From: Burkholderiaceae bacterium
GTDB lineage: Bacteria > Pseudomonadota > Gammaproteobacteria > Burkholderiales > Burkholderiaceae
Reading direction: 5' to 3'
Assembly: GCA_947457745.1 (NCBI GenBank)
Contig: CANGWT010000045.1
Coordinates: forward strand, 1-11,651
DNA length: 11,651 nt
The notes under the pieces were generated by a model. That model saw nothing but the letters and a program-made list of their open reading frames with translations. It did not search any database and was not told the DNA's origin. Both the position numbers and the translations under genes were made by a program. Below, in pieces: positions 1 through 7,002 of this stretch. How positions within the stretch are numbered: the stretch's first letter is position 1; each line of letters opens with the position of its first letter.

Positions 1-194
1 CTATTTATACCCATTGGCAAAAACCAGAAGACATCAATCCATTACGTTTAAATCAAATCCAGCATTTTTTCGAACACTACAAAGATCTCGAGCCAGGTAA
101 GTGGGTGAAAGTTAAAGGGTGGGGTGGTGTTGCCGATGCCCATAAAGAAATTCTTGAAGGTATTGAGGCATACAAAAAAGAGCATCAAAGCTAA
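1..194 (+). CDS. ppa: Inorganic pyrophosphatase, C-terminal fragment (5' end outside window)
   Basis: The reading frame is open from the window edge (first full codon at base 3) to TAA at 192-194 and gives the last 63 residues of a family I soluble inorganic pyrophosphatase. The recognisable part is the C-terminal stretch QHFFEHYKDLEPGKWVKV followed by GWGGVADA, which closely parallels the end of E. coli Ppa (FFEHYKDLE-GKWVKVEGW). The cytoplasmic enzyme hydrolyses pyrophosphate to two phosphates and so pulls biosynthetic reactions forward. One such reaction is the adenylation step of the NAD synthetase encoded next door. The metal-binding active-site residues lie upstream of the window, so their integrity cannot be judged. 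nadE begins about 12 nt after the stop, which suggests co-transcription. Confidence 0.93.
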   Translation, partial: IYTHWQKPEDINPLRLNQIQHFFEHYKDLEPGKWVKVKGWGGVADAHKEILEGIEAYKKEHQS

Positions 195-206
195 TTCTTA
201 TTCAAC

Positions 207-1838
207 TTGTTAACCAGATTGAGCTCGCAAAAAATCGCCCTAGCGCAAATCAACCCACTTTTGGGTGATTTGCCTGGCAATGCGCAGCTCATCTCTCAAG
301 CCGTGGCAGATGCTTATGCACAAGGCGCCACAATCGTACTTACGCCAGAGCTCTCGCTCACTGGCTACCCCCCAGAAGATTTATTATTGCGTCCTGCCTT
401 CATTGAGGCAGTAGATCGAGAGCTCAGCTGTTTAATGCTAGAGCTCCAGAAGTTCCCGGGGCTGACTGTGATTATTGGCCACCCAAAAAAGACTGCAGCT
501 GGTTTACAAAACTATGCCTCAGTCATCCAGAATGGCAAAGTCATTGCTGGCTATGCCAAACAAGAGTTGCCTAATCATGAAGTATTTGATGAGGTACGTT
601 ATTTCACGCCAGGTAATGAAGCTTGCGTTTTTGAACATGCGGGCATTCATTACGGACTCATTTTGTGCGAAGATGCATGGCATGCAGGTCCAGCAAAACA
701 GGCTCATGCAGCAGGCGGCCAAGTACTGCTGGTTCTCAATGCCTCGCCTTATCACCTCCAAAAAGAATCTTTACGTATTGAAGTACTGCGCAAACAGATT
801 GCCCTAAGTCAGATGCCATTAGTTTACGTAAATGCAGTCGGCGGCCAAGATGAACTGGTGTTTGATGGTGGCTCATTTGCGCTAAATAGCACAGGCAAAG
901 TAGTGATGACCATGCCACAGTTTGAAACCGCTCTTGGCTATGTCAATGTCAATCCCTCCGCCGATTTAGAACCAGGAGCAATGGTTGTCCCGACTAGTGT
1001 GGAAGCTCAGGCTTACCAAGCACTTGTTCTAGGTGTGCGTGACTATGTTCAAAAAAATCGTTTTCCAGGAGTCATTATTGGCCTCTCGGGTGGAGTTGAT
1101 TCTGCATTGGTGTTAGCAATTGCAGTAGATGCATTGGGCGCAGACAAAGTTCGCACCGTCATGATGGCTTCACGCTATACAGCTGACATCTCCTGGATTG
1201 ATGCCAGAGAAATGGCTCAGAATCTAGGCGTGCAATATGATGAGATTCCAATTAGCGAGCCTGTTGATGCTTTGGAGCATGCTCTAGCTGAGCAATTTAA
1301 AGGCCTAAAACTTGATGCTACTGAAGAAAATATTCAGGCACGCGTGCGTGGCACCCTCCTGATGGCACTTTCCAATAAAACAGGCCGCCTAGTTTTAACA
1401 ACGGGTAACAAGAGTGAAATGGCTGTTGGCTACTGCACCCTATACGGAGATATGGCTGGTGGCTTTGCTGTCATCAAAGACATCGCCAAGACTTTGGTCT
1501 ATCGCTTGTGCGCCTATCGAAATAGTATTACCCCAGTCATTCCAGAACGGATCTTGACTCGTGCGCCTTCCGCAGAATTGCGCCCCGATCAGACCGATCA
1601 AGACAGCTTGCCATCGTATGAAGTATTGGACGGTATCGTAGAGCGCTATATGGAGCAAAACCAATCTATTGCCCAAATAATTGCCGCTGGTTTTGATCCC
1701 GACAGTGTCGAAAAAGTCACCCGTCTCATTAAGCTTAATGAGTACAAACGTCGCCAAGCGCCTCCCGGCGTTCGAGTCACTACTAGAGCCTTTGGGCGTG
1801 ACTGGCGCTACCCAATTACCTCCCAATTTAGAGCCTAA
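207..1838 (+). CDS. nadE: Glutamine-dependent NAD+ synthetase
   Basis: This cytoplasmic enzyme catalyses the last step of NAD+ synthesis: deamido-NAD+ + glutamine + ATP to NAD+. Two domains are visible in the 543 residues. An N-terminal nitrilase-type glutaminase (about 8-260) carries the Glu-Lys-Cys triad: E48 in TPELSLTGYPPEDL, K118 before ELPNHEVFDEVRYF, and C154 in LILCEDAW. A C-terminal ATP-pyrophosphatase synthetase domain (about 265-540) carries the P-loop SGGVDS at 294-299 and TTGNKSE at 398-404. The length fits the bacterial two-domain class. The start is uncertain: no ATG lies near the conserved KIALAQINPLLGDL. The candidates are TTG at 207 and TTG at 219, neither with a convincing Shine-Dalgarno, so translation may be coupled to ppa 12 nt upstream. 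glnB follows after 51 bp. Confidence 0.95.
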   Translation: MLTRLSSQKIALAQINPLLGDLPGNAQLISQAVADAYAQGATIVLTPELSLTGYPPEDLLLRPAFIEAVDRELSCLMLELQKFPGLTVIIGHPKKTAAGLQNYASVIQNGKVIAGYAKQELPNHEVFDEVRYFTPGNEACVFEHAGIHYGLILCEDAWHAGPAKQAHAAGGQVLLVLNASPYHLQKESLRIEVLRKQIALSQMPLVYVNAVGGQDELVFDGGSFALNSTGKVVMTMPQFETALGYVNVNPSADLEPGAMVVPTSVEAQAYQALVLGVRDYVQKNRFPGVIIGLSGGVDSALVLAIAVDALGADKVRTVMMASRYTADISWIDAREMAQNLGVQYDEIPISEPVDALEHALAEQFKGLKLDATEENIQARVRGTLLMALSNKTGRLVLTTGNKSEMAVGYCTLYGDMAGGFAVIKDIAKTLVYRLCAYRNSITPVIPERILTRAPSAELRPDQTDQDSLPSYEVLDGIVERYMEQNQSIAQIIAAGFDPDSVEKVTRLIKLNEYKRRQAPPGVRVTTRAFGRDWRYPITSQFRA

Positions 1839-1863
1839 CGGGGCATTGGTTTTCAGTTCTAGG

Positions 1864-1869
1864 TATGAT
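1864..1869 (+). promoter_or_regulatory. Possible -10 element for glnB
   Basis: TATGAT, one mismatch from TATAAT, lies 20 bp before the glnB start codon in the nadE-glnB gap. No convincing -35 sits at the right spacing: the hexamer 17 bp upstream reads GGGCAT. It may be a weak or activator-dependent promoter, or chance, with glnB read from an upstream promoter. Confidence 0.25.
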
Positions 1870-1878
1870 TACTGTATT

Positions 1879-1884
1879 AAGGGG
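1879..1884 (+). promoter_or_regulatory. Ribosome binding site of glnB
   Basis: AAGGGG lies five bases before the ATG at 1890. It is the best Shine-Dalgarno in the left part of the window and fixes the glnB start, which also matches the conserved PII N-terminus MKLIT. Confidence 0.75.
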
Positions 1885-1889
1885 AATAT

Positions 1890-2228
1890 ATGAAGCTAAT
1901 CACATCCATTATTAAGCCGTTCAAACTTGACGAAGTTCGTGAAGCCTTAGCTGAAGTAGGCGTTACCGGACTGACCGTTACTGAAGTTAAAGGTTTTGGT
2001 CGCCAAAAAGGTCACACCGAGCTGTATCGCGGCGCCGAGTATGTAGTCGACTTTTTGCCCAAAGTAAAGGTAGAAGTAGTTGTTCCTGATGATCGTGTAG
2101 ATTCCGCAATCGAGGCAATTACTAAAGCAGCACGCACAGGCAAGATTGGTGATGGCAAGATTTTCGTTAGTCCAATCGAACAGGCTATTCGTATTCGTAC
2201 TGGCGAAACTAACGACTCAGCTGTTTAA
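1890..2228 (+). CDS. glnB: Nitrogen regulatory protein P-II
   Basis: This is a small trimeric cytoplasmic signal protein that senses 2-oxoglutarate, ATP/ADP and, through uridylylation, glutamine. It controls partners such as GlnE, NtrB and other metabolic enzymes. The 112-residue length is exactly that of the family. The T-loop contains the uridylylation signature YRGAEYV with the modifiable tyrosine at Y51. The C-terminal signature TGKIGDGKIFV starts at residue 83, and RIRTGE follows near the end. The N-terminus MKLIT-IIKPFKLDEVREAL is typical. No amtB gene follows, so it is more likely GlnB than GlnK. It sits 51 bp after nadE. PII proteins are reported to bind glutamine-dependent NAD synthetase in Azospirillum, which makes the neighbourhood meaningful, although interaction here is inference. 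Confidence 0.96.
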   Translation: MKLITSIIKPFKLDEVREALAEVGVTGLTVTEVKGFGRQKGHTELYRGAEYVVDFLPKVKVEVVVPDDRVDSAIEAITKAARTGKIGDGKIFVSPIEQAIRIRTGETNDSAV

Positions 2229-2252
2229 GCACTGGCATTTGATGCGCCAACT

Positions 2253-2276
2253 CGCTAACTCTTCCGGGTGTTAGCG
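2253..2276. other. Hairpin in the glnB / RodZ-like convergent gap
   Basis: CGCTAAC at 2253-2259 pairs perfectly with GTTAGCG at 2270-2276 across a 10-nt loop. The right arm includes the stop codon of the minus-strand RodZ-like gene. Neither strand has a T-run after the stem, so it is not a classic intrinsic terminator. It could still stabilise 3' ends or weakly end transcription of the two converging genes. Confidence 0.35.
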
Positions 2277-3299
2277 CAGCTGAGAATCTGTCCGGCCTGA
2301 GGACGGAACGGCTACTTCAGCGGCTTCTAATATTAAAGTTTTGTAATTGAGGTTTGTCAGGCGTACTTTTGCACCTTGAAAAAACACGTCAGCCTGAGCA
2401 AGACCATTGGTTAGAACTTTAAACGGAGCTTTGCCATAAAAAGATGCCCCCGTGCTTGGCTCAATAACCTTGTTTTGCATCTTCCCGGAAGCATCGATCA
2501 CACAAATAACTTGCTTTGATTTCACCTGTACATAAACCATATCTGCCGACTTACTTGGGGCATCTGTTTTATAGCTAATAATGCCCTCTTCAGCAGGGCA
2601 CGCTGCCACGGCCTCAGCACTGGCAACAGGGGCTGGCAATGCTGGCGCAAGGGCTACTGAAGAAGCTGAGGCTGATGGCACCGGTTCCGCTGGCACAGGC
2701 TCAATGATTTCAGCTTTTACAAGGACGATTTCTGCTGATTTTTCTGAGAAAAATAAAGCCTGTAAATTAACCACTGCAAATGCGGCAGCAGCAGCTACGC
2801 TCAACCAAAGAAACAGTTTCTTTTGTGAGGTCGATGTTGGCTTTGAGGTGACTTGATTCAGAGGCGCTTCTTTTTCCTGAACTTTTTTTTCTTCTACGGG
2901 CAACTCACTCTCTTGCACCTGCTCTTGAGTTTGGACGGCATCTATTTTTACTTCCGCCTTTTTAGAGGACTCTTTTTTAGCCCCATTACTCTTTGGAGTA
3001 TCTGTTAATTTAACCTCTGCAATTGGTAACTGTAATGCGCTTGAGGTCTCAGGAGCAGTTGCACCAAAATCAAATGCCTCTTCATCACTTAACTTAAGTA
3101 ACTTTGCCACTTTCTTGGCAGCAGTCGCTTTGATTTGAGCGCTATAAAAAGAGCTGGTTTCACCATTTTCAATCTGCTCAATTTGGCGAGTAGATAGACA
3201 TGCCATTCCACCGAGCTCTTTACTGCTTAAGCTTAGCTTTTCGCGAGCCTTAATAAAAGCCTCTTTGCGAATCTCAGGGACTTTGGAATCGGTGTTCAC
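2271..3299 (-). CDS. RodZ-like membrane protein with N-terminal helix-turn-helix
   Basis: The 342 residues have RodZ-like architecture. A cytoplasmic XRE/RodZ-type helix-turn-helix (about 10-75) contains LSSKELGGMACLSTRQIEQIENGE. A charged Lys/Glu/Gln-rich linker (about 90-160) follows, then one transmembrane helix (about 162-184) and an Ala/Pro/Ser-rich periplasmic stretch (about 198-235). The C-terminal beta domain (about 240-330) contains DASGKMQNKVIEPSTGASFYGKAPFKV, resembling the RodZ C-terminal domain (DUF4115). RodZ links MreB to the cell wall machinery. This protein may be a divergent paralogue, because the gene is not beside ispG as canonical rodZ usually is. The start is GTG at 3299. 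An in-frame TAA lies just upstream and the next Met (residue 32) would cut the helix-turn-helix, so GTG is preferred despite no clear Shine-Dalgarno. Function is inferred. Confidence 0.75.
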   Translation of the reverse strand: MNTDSKVPEIRKEAFIKAREKLSLSSKELGGMACLSTRQIEQIENGETSSFYSAQIKATAAKKVAKLLKLSDEEAFDFGATAPETSSALQLPIAEVKLTDTPKSNGAKKESSKKAEVKIDAVQTQEQVQESELPVEEKKVQEKEAPLNQVTSKPTSTSQKKLFLWLSVAAAAAFAVVNLQALFFSEKSAEIVLVKAEIIEPVPAEPVPSASASSVALAPALPAPVASAEAVAACPAEEGIISYKTDAPSKSADMVYVQVKSKQVICVIDASGKMQNKVIEPSTGASFYGKAPFKVLTNGLAQADVFFQGAKVRLTNLNYKTLILEAAEVAVPSSGRTDSQLR

Positions 3300-3369
3300 A
3301 AAAGTGATTTAAGTGTTTTATCTATCAAAATATTGCCCCATCTTAGTGCAAATTTAGCCTCAGGGAAAT

Positions 3370-3383
3370 TAGCTCAAGAGCTA
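3370..3383. repeat. Palindrome at the 3' end of the response-regulator gene
   Basis: TAGCTCAAGAGCTA is a perfect palindrome: 6-bp arms and a 2-nt centre. It includes the stop codon of the minus-strand regulator gene. On that strand it is followed by ATTTCCC rather than a U-tract, so it is a poor terminator. It shares TTAGCT-N4-AGCTA with a second palindrome at 4067-4082, upstream of the same gene. Confidence 0.4.
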
Positions 3384-4006
3384 GCATTCTGGAGGTTTTC
3401 TAAATCGGATTCAAGGTACTTTGCAACTAATAACTGCACTGAACCCACACTCATCTTGTCCATTACTCTAGCCTTATGAACCTTGATTGTGGCATCAGTT
3501 GTACCCAACTTAACAGCAATATCCTTATTGAGCAATCCCTTTACCAGCCAAAAGCAGACTTCCTTCTCTCTAGGAGTAAGGGTCGCGAAGTCTTTCTTAG
3601 TTTCCACTTCTTTGGAAACCCGCTTGAGCTGACGTCTATCAAACTCAAGGGCATCTGCAACTGCCTTTAACAAATCTTCCAAATTGAACGGCTTAAAGAG
3701 AAAATCTACAGCACCACGTTTGAGGCTTGCAACAATTTGATGGGGATGGCTCTGACCACTGACAAACACAATAGGAGTTTTACGGCCCAGTTGGACTAAT
3801 TTTTCCTGTAAATCCAATCCAGTCACATCCGGCATTTGCATATCGAGCAAGATAACAGCCGGCGCTACTGGCACTGAATGCTCTAAAAATGTCGCCGCGG
3901 ATGAGAACTCTTCCACGATATACCCGACCTCCTTGAGCATTCTGCCTAGGGAGATACGCATCGACTCGTCGTCGTCAATTAGGTAGATGTGACCAACTTT
4001 AGTCAT
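3374..4006 (-). CDS. FixJ/NarL-type response regulator (receiver + LuxR helix-turn-helix)
   Basis: From ATG at 4006 the protein has 210 residues. The N-terminal receiver (about 3-120) has the acidic pocket D11-D13 in YLIDDDESMR, phosphoacceptor D55 in ILLDMQMPD, switch Ser S83 in FVSGQ, and K105 in FLFKPF. A linker leads to a C-terminal LuxR/GerE DNA-binding domain (about 143-200) with LTPREKEV and NKDIAVKLGTTDATIKVHKARVMDKM. This is a two-component transcription factor of the FixJ/TtrR style; its input kinase and targets are unknown, since no histidine kinase lies in the window. An in-frame TTG at 4039 would add 11 mostly hydrophobic residues. I chose ATG because the family normally begins just before the receiver beta-strand. 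The RodZ-like gene follows after 74 bp on the same strand. Confidence 0.9.
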   Translation of the reverse strand: MTKVGHIYLIDDDESMRISLGRMLKEVGYIVEEFSSAATFLEHSVPVAPAVILLDMQMPDVTGLDLQEKLVQLGRKTPIVFVSGQSHPHQIVASLKRGAVDFLFKPFNLEDLLKAVADALEFDRRQLKRVSKEVETKKDFATLTPREKEVCFWLVKGLLNKDIAVKLGTTDATIKVHKARVMDKMSVGSVQLLVAKYLESDLENLQNASS

Positions 4007-4066
4007 TGAATTTAAAAGGAAAAGTAATAGATCAGGCAATGTACCGCAGCTTTTTTACCAAGGATA

Positions 4067-4082
4067 TTAGCTTTTAAGCTAA
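4067..4082. repeat. Palindrome upstream of the response-regulator gene
   Basis: TTAGCTTTTAAGCTAA is a perfect 16-bp palindrome about 60 bp upstream of the regulator start and about 155 bp upstream of the ilvD start. Its position suits an operator, for example one for autoregulation. It shares TTAGCT-N4-AGCTA with the palindrome at 3370-3383. AT-rich palindromes also arise by chance, so a role is unproven. Confidence 0.4.
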
Positions 4083-4220
4083 TAATGAGGCCGAATCAGC
4101 AAATACAATAGATAAATCTCTTTGTTGCAATGCAGAACAAAAGCATAGAAATGACTGCATAAACCCCTGCATTCCCCCTTGTATCACGGCACAATAGAGC
4201 TTTTCGACAAATTCTTTTCT

Positions 4221-4224
4221 GGAG
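4221..4224 (+). promoter_or_regulatory. Ribosome binding site selecting the ilvD start
   Basis: GGAG lies 11 bases before ATG at 4236. It supports that ATG over the in-frame TTG at 4179, which would add 19 residues not typical of the family and has no Shine-Dalgarno. Confidence 0.5.
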
Positions 4225-4235
4225 TCAATATCAGC

Positions 4236-5927
4236 ATGAAACGCCTCAATGAACGCTCGCGCAATGTCACCGAAGGGGTTGCTCGCGCTCCCAATCGCTC
4301 AATGTATTACGCGATGGGCTATGAAGAGAAGGATTTTGTTAAGCCAATGGTTGGCGTGGCTAATGGCCATTCCACGATTACCCCATGTAATAGTGGCTTA
4401 CAGAAACTTGCCGATGCAGCAGTAATCGCTCTTGAGGAAGCAGGTGCCAAGGCGCAAATGTTTGGCACTCCGACCGTATCAGATGGCATCGGTATGGGTA
4501 CTGAGGGCATGAAGTATTCCCTTGTCTCGCGTGAAGTGATTGCCGATAGCATCGAAGTTTGTGTAAATGGTTTATGGCAGGATGGCGTTCTAGTTATCGG
4601 TGGCTGCGATAAAAACATGCCAGGCGGCATGATGGCGATTGCGCGCACCAACGTACCAGCAATTTATGTTTATGGCGGAACAATTAAGCCCGGTCATTAC
4701 AAAGGTAAAGAGCTCAATATTGTTTCTGCCTTTGAAGCTGTTGGTGAATTTACCTCAGGCCGGCTCAGCGAAGAAGATCTTAAGGGTGTTGAGCAAAATG
4801 CTTGCCCAGGGAGTGGTTCCTGCGGTGGTATGTATACCGCTAACACCATGAGCTCCTCATTCGAAGCCTTGGGCATGAGCTTGCCTTACTCTTCTACGAT
4901 GGCAAACGTAGATGCCGAGAAAGTCACTAGCGCTCATGCATCAGCCATTGTATTGGTCGAGGCAATTAAAAATAATTTACGTCCACGTGACATCATCACC
5001 AAGAAATCCATTGAGAATGCAGTGAGCGTCATCATGGCAGTTGGTGGCTCTACCAATGCGGTTCTACATTTTCTAGCGATCACCAGCGCTGCCGAAATTG
5101 ATTGGACGATTGATGACTTTGAGCGTATTCGTAAACGCGTCCCCGTTATCGTGGATATGAAACCATCTGGTCAGTATTTAGCAACCGACCTTCACCAAGC
5201 TGGCGGCATTCCGCAAGTAATGAAGATCTTGTTAGATGGCGGACTCTTGCATGGTGACTGTATGACCATCACCGGTAAAACGATTGCAGAAACATTAAAA
5301 GATGTTCCATCCGTGCCGCGCGCCGATCAAAAAGTGATTCGTACTTTAGATACCCCGCTCTATAAACAAGGTCACTTAGCAATCCTCAAGGGCAATATCT
5401 CTCCTGAAGGTTGCGTTGCCAAAATTACCGGTCTGAAGAATCCATCTATTACTGGCCCTGCTCGTGTGTTTGATTCTGAAGATGACGCAATGGCCGCAAT
5501 CATGGCGCAAAAAATCAAGGATGGTGATGTGGTTGTCATTCGTTACGAGGGTCCAAAAGGTGGCCCTGGCATGCGTGAGATGCTTGCTCCTACCTCCGCT
5601 CTCGTTGGTCAAGGCTTAGGCGAGACAGTAGGTCTCATTACTGATGGACGCTTCTCTGGTGGCACTTGGGGCATGGTTGTTGGTCATGTTGCTCCTGAAG
5701 CCTATGTGGGCGGGACAATTGCCCTCATCAACGAAGGTGACTCAGTAACGATTGATGCTCACAAATTGCTTATTCAGTTAAACGTTGACGAGGCAGAAAT
5801 TGCTAAGCGTCGTGCTGCTTGGGTACAACCTAAGCCACGCTACACCCGTGGTTTGCTTGCTAAATATGCCAGCCTGGCAAGTAGTGCTAGCAAAGGCGCA
5901 GTGACTGATTTGGATTTAAAAATCTAA
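4236..5927 (+). CDS. ilvD: Dihydroxy-acid dehydratase
   Basis: This cytoplasmic Fe-S enzyme dehydrates 2,3-dihydroxy-isovalerate and 2,3-dihydroxy-3-methylvalerate to the 2-oxo acids, the third common step of valine and isoleucine synthesis (and a feed into leucine and pantothenate). The 563 residues show the IlvD/Edd family throughout: C51 in TPCNSG, C124 in GGCDKNMPGG and C196 in CPGSGSCGGMYTANTM as cluster ligands, and TDGRFSGGTWGMVVGHVAPEA with the catalytic-type serine S474. Three cysteines in this spacing fit a [2Fe-2S] dihydroxy-acid dehydratase rather than the Edd dehydratase. I took the start at ATG 4236, where MKRLNERSRNVTEG matches the family N-terminus. The gene appears monocistronic: divergent from the response regulator and closed by a strong terminator. 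Confidence 0.96.
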   Translation: MKRLNERSRNVTEGVARAPNRSMYYAMGYEEKDFVKPMVGVANGHSTITPCNSGLQKLADAAVIALEEAGAKAQMFGTPTVSDGIGMGTEGMKYSLVSREVIADSIEVCVNGLWQDGVLVIGGCDKNMPGGMMAIARTNVPAIYVYGGTIKPGHYKGKELNIVSAFEAVGEFTSGRLSEEDLKGVEQNACPGSGSCGGMYTANTMSSSFEALGMSLPYSSTMANVDAEKVTSAHASAIVLVEAIKNNLRPRDIITKKSIENAVSVIMAVGGSTNAVLHFLAITSAAEIDWTIDDFERIRKRVPVIVDMKPSGQYLATDLHQAGGIPQVMKILLDGGLLHGDCMTITGKTIAETLKDVPSVPRADQKVIRTLDTPLYKQGHLAILKGNISPEGCVAKITGLKNPSITGPARVFDSEDDAMAAIMAQKIKDGDVVVIRYEGPKGGPGMREMLAPTSALVGQGLGETVGLITDGRFSGGTWGMVVGHVAPEAYVGGTIALINEGDSVTIDAHKLLIQLNVDEAEIAKRRAAWVQPKPRYTRGLLAKYASLASSASKGAVTDLDLKI

Positions 5928-5942
5928 TTGACTGGCCTCACT

Positions 5943-5976
5943 AAAAAAGCCCCTAAGTAAAACTAGGGGCTTTTTT
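5943..5976. terminator. Strong bidirectional intrinsic terminator
   Basis: AAAAAAGCCCCTA (5943-5955) and TAGGGGCTTTTTT (5964-5976) form a perfect 13-bp stem with an 8-nt loop. The stem has a GC-rich core and ends in a six-T run on each strand. It lies 15 bp after the ilvD stop and 26 bp beyond the minus-strand copper chaperone stop, so it can end both converging units. Confidence 0.92.
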
Positions 5977-6002
5977 CTTACACACACTACTTGTGCTTCA
6001 GC

Positions 6003-6479
6003 TTAGTGCTTCATTGCACCTGAGTTGCCCATTGCATTCACAGGCATCTTAAGCTCAACCTCGCCTGCCTTAGCAAACTTGAGCTTTACAGCAACAGTTT
6101 CGCCTGCAGTCAATGGAGCCTTAATATTCATAAACATTAAATGCAAACCACCAGGCTTCAACTCAACCGCACCTCCTGCTGGCACAGCGATATCTTTTAC
6201 CTGACGCATTTTCATCACATTACCGTCCATCGCCATCTCGTGGAGCTGAACCTCGCCTGACACTGGGGAGCTAGCAGAGATCAATTGATCAGCTGCACCT
6301 TTGTTTTCAATTTTCATAAAGCCACCAGCCACTTGCTGGCCAGGAACCGTTGCACGTGTATACGCGTTTTCAACTTTAATTGAGCCTACTTTTGCCTCTT
6401 GCGCTTGGGTTGAAAAACTCAATCCCAAAGCTATACCTGTAAAGGTACATATCGCCAATAACAATTTTGTCTTCACCAT
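6003..6479 (-). CDS. Periplasmic PCu(A)C-type copper chaperone
   Basis: The 158-residue secreted protein has a signal peptide ending near residue 26 (STQA|QE) and one PCu(A)C (DUF461) domain (about 30-145). The copper motif is exact: H80-X10-M91-X21-H113-X-M115, seen in VQLHEMAMDG, MKMRQV and GGLHLMFM. Such proteins bind Cu(I) in the periplasm and pass it to the CuA site of cytochrome oxidase or to other acceptors. A C-terminal tail with M150, M156 and a final H158 may give a second weak metal site. It is the last gene of the minus-strand copper unit, 37 bp after the TlpA-like gene, and a thioredoxin-fold partner commonly accompanies the family. Its transcript ends at the terminator at 5943-5976. 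Confidence 0.92.
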   Translation of the reverse strand: MVKTKLLLAICTFTGIALGLSFSTQAQEAKVGSIKVENAYTRATVPGQQVAGGFMKIENKGAADQLISASSPVSGEVQLHEMAMDGNVMKMRQVKDIAVPAGGAVELKPGGLHLMFMNIKAPLTAGETVAVKLKFAKAGEVELKMPVNAMGNSGAMKH

Positions 6480-6486
6480 CTCTTTT

Positions 6487-6491
6487 CTCCT
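6487..6491 (-). promoter_or_regulatory. Ribosome binding site of the PCu(A)C gene
   Basis: On the minus strand AGGAG stands seven bases before the ATG at 6479. It gives the chaperone gene its own initiation signal, in contrast to the overlapping genes upstream, and confirms the start. Confidence 0.7.
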
Positions 6492-6516
6492 AGTAATTTA
6501 TAACTAATGCAGCGAA

Positions 6517-7002
6517 CTATGATTTTGCTTTCAAAGCATTTTGCAACATTTGAAAATCTACTAAACCTGTTTTTCGAGTAGCTTTACCATTTTTATCAAT
6601 AACGATCGTAGTAGGTGTTTCTCCATGCCATTTTGGGTCTATCTCGTAGCGTAAGCGCTCATCAAAAGGAGCTGCCACATAATAGTTATTAGCCTTTTCT
6701 AACCCCGCTTTATTCAGCATCTTTTGCATACTGTCAGTTGGAACATCATCCACCTGAATAAAGACTACCCTTGCATTAGGATTGCCTTTCAAAAACTGCC
6801 CCCACTGCGGCATTTCCTTAACGCAAGCTGGGCAGGTAACACCCCAAAAATGAATTGCGAGCGGGGCTCCATTGCTTGCTTTAGCAAGGGTTTTCCAATC
6901 TCCAGCCTGGTAAGACTTCAGATAAGTTGTATCTGCCGCTAGTACCGACCCTGCGAAGGATAGAGATAGGATAGTGAGAAGAGTTAGCCAATACTGTTTC
7001 AT
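6517..7002 (-). CDS. Periplasmic TlpA-like thiol-disulfide oxidoreductase
   Basis: The 161-residue protein has a signal peptide (about 1-22, SVLA|AD) and a thioredoxin fold of the TlpA/ResA type. The redox centre C57-P-A-C60 follows HFWGVT, and EMP follows the second cysteine. The cis-proline is P130 in GETPTTIVID, which leads into the DKNGK turn. It probably reduces disulfides or metal-site cysteines in the periplasm; TlpA proteins elsewhere keep copper chaperones and oxidase copper sites reduced. The electron donor, normally a DsbD or CcdA protein, is not in the window. Its ATG overlaps the stop of the propeller gene (TAATG at 7000-7004), so translation is probably coupled, and the PCu(A)C gene follows 37 bp later. 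Its exact client is inferred from this context. Confidence 0.88.
   Translation of the reverse strand: MKQYWLTLLTILSLSFAGSVLAADTTYLKSYQAGDWKTLAKASNGAPLAIHFWGVTCPACVKEMPQWGQFLKGNPNARVVFIQVDDVPTDSMQKMLNKAGLEKANNYYVAAPFDERLRYEIDPKWHGETPTTIVIDKNGKATRKTGLVDFQMLQNALKAKS

Larger units (their letters stand above)
4007..4235. other. Divergent intergenic region, response regulator / ilvD
   Basis: This is the largest gene-free stretch in the window (229 bp) and should hold promoters for both flanking genes. Visible elements are the palindrome at 4067-4082, an isolated TACAAT at 4104-4109, and a weak plus-strand pair TTGTTG (4122-4127) with ATAGAA (4145-4150) at 17-bp spacing. None is a strong sigma-70 promoter. 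I see no leader peptide with branched-chain codons and no attenuator ahead of ilvD. Confidence 0.4.

Noticed and set aside
1440..1826. 128-codon minus-strand open frame inside nadE
   Set aside because: It is antisense to strongly conserved nadE sequence and the translation has no family features.
2581..2856. Plus-strand open frame rich in Ala/Thr/Gly opposite the RodZ-like gene
   Set aside because: It is the antisense shadow of the Ala/Pro/Ser-rich segment and has no ribosome site or recognisable domain.
4188..4200. Sigma-54-like GGCAC...GC ahead of ilvD
   Set aside because: The GG-to-GC offset is 11 bp instead of the required 12 and the -12 element is poor.
4179..4235. Upstream TTG start for ilvD adding 19 residues
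   Set aside because: There is no ribosome binding site, the extension is not like the family N-terminus, and ATG 4236 has GGAG upstream.
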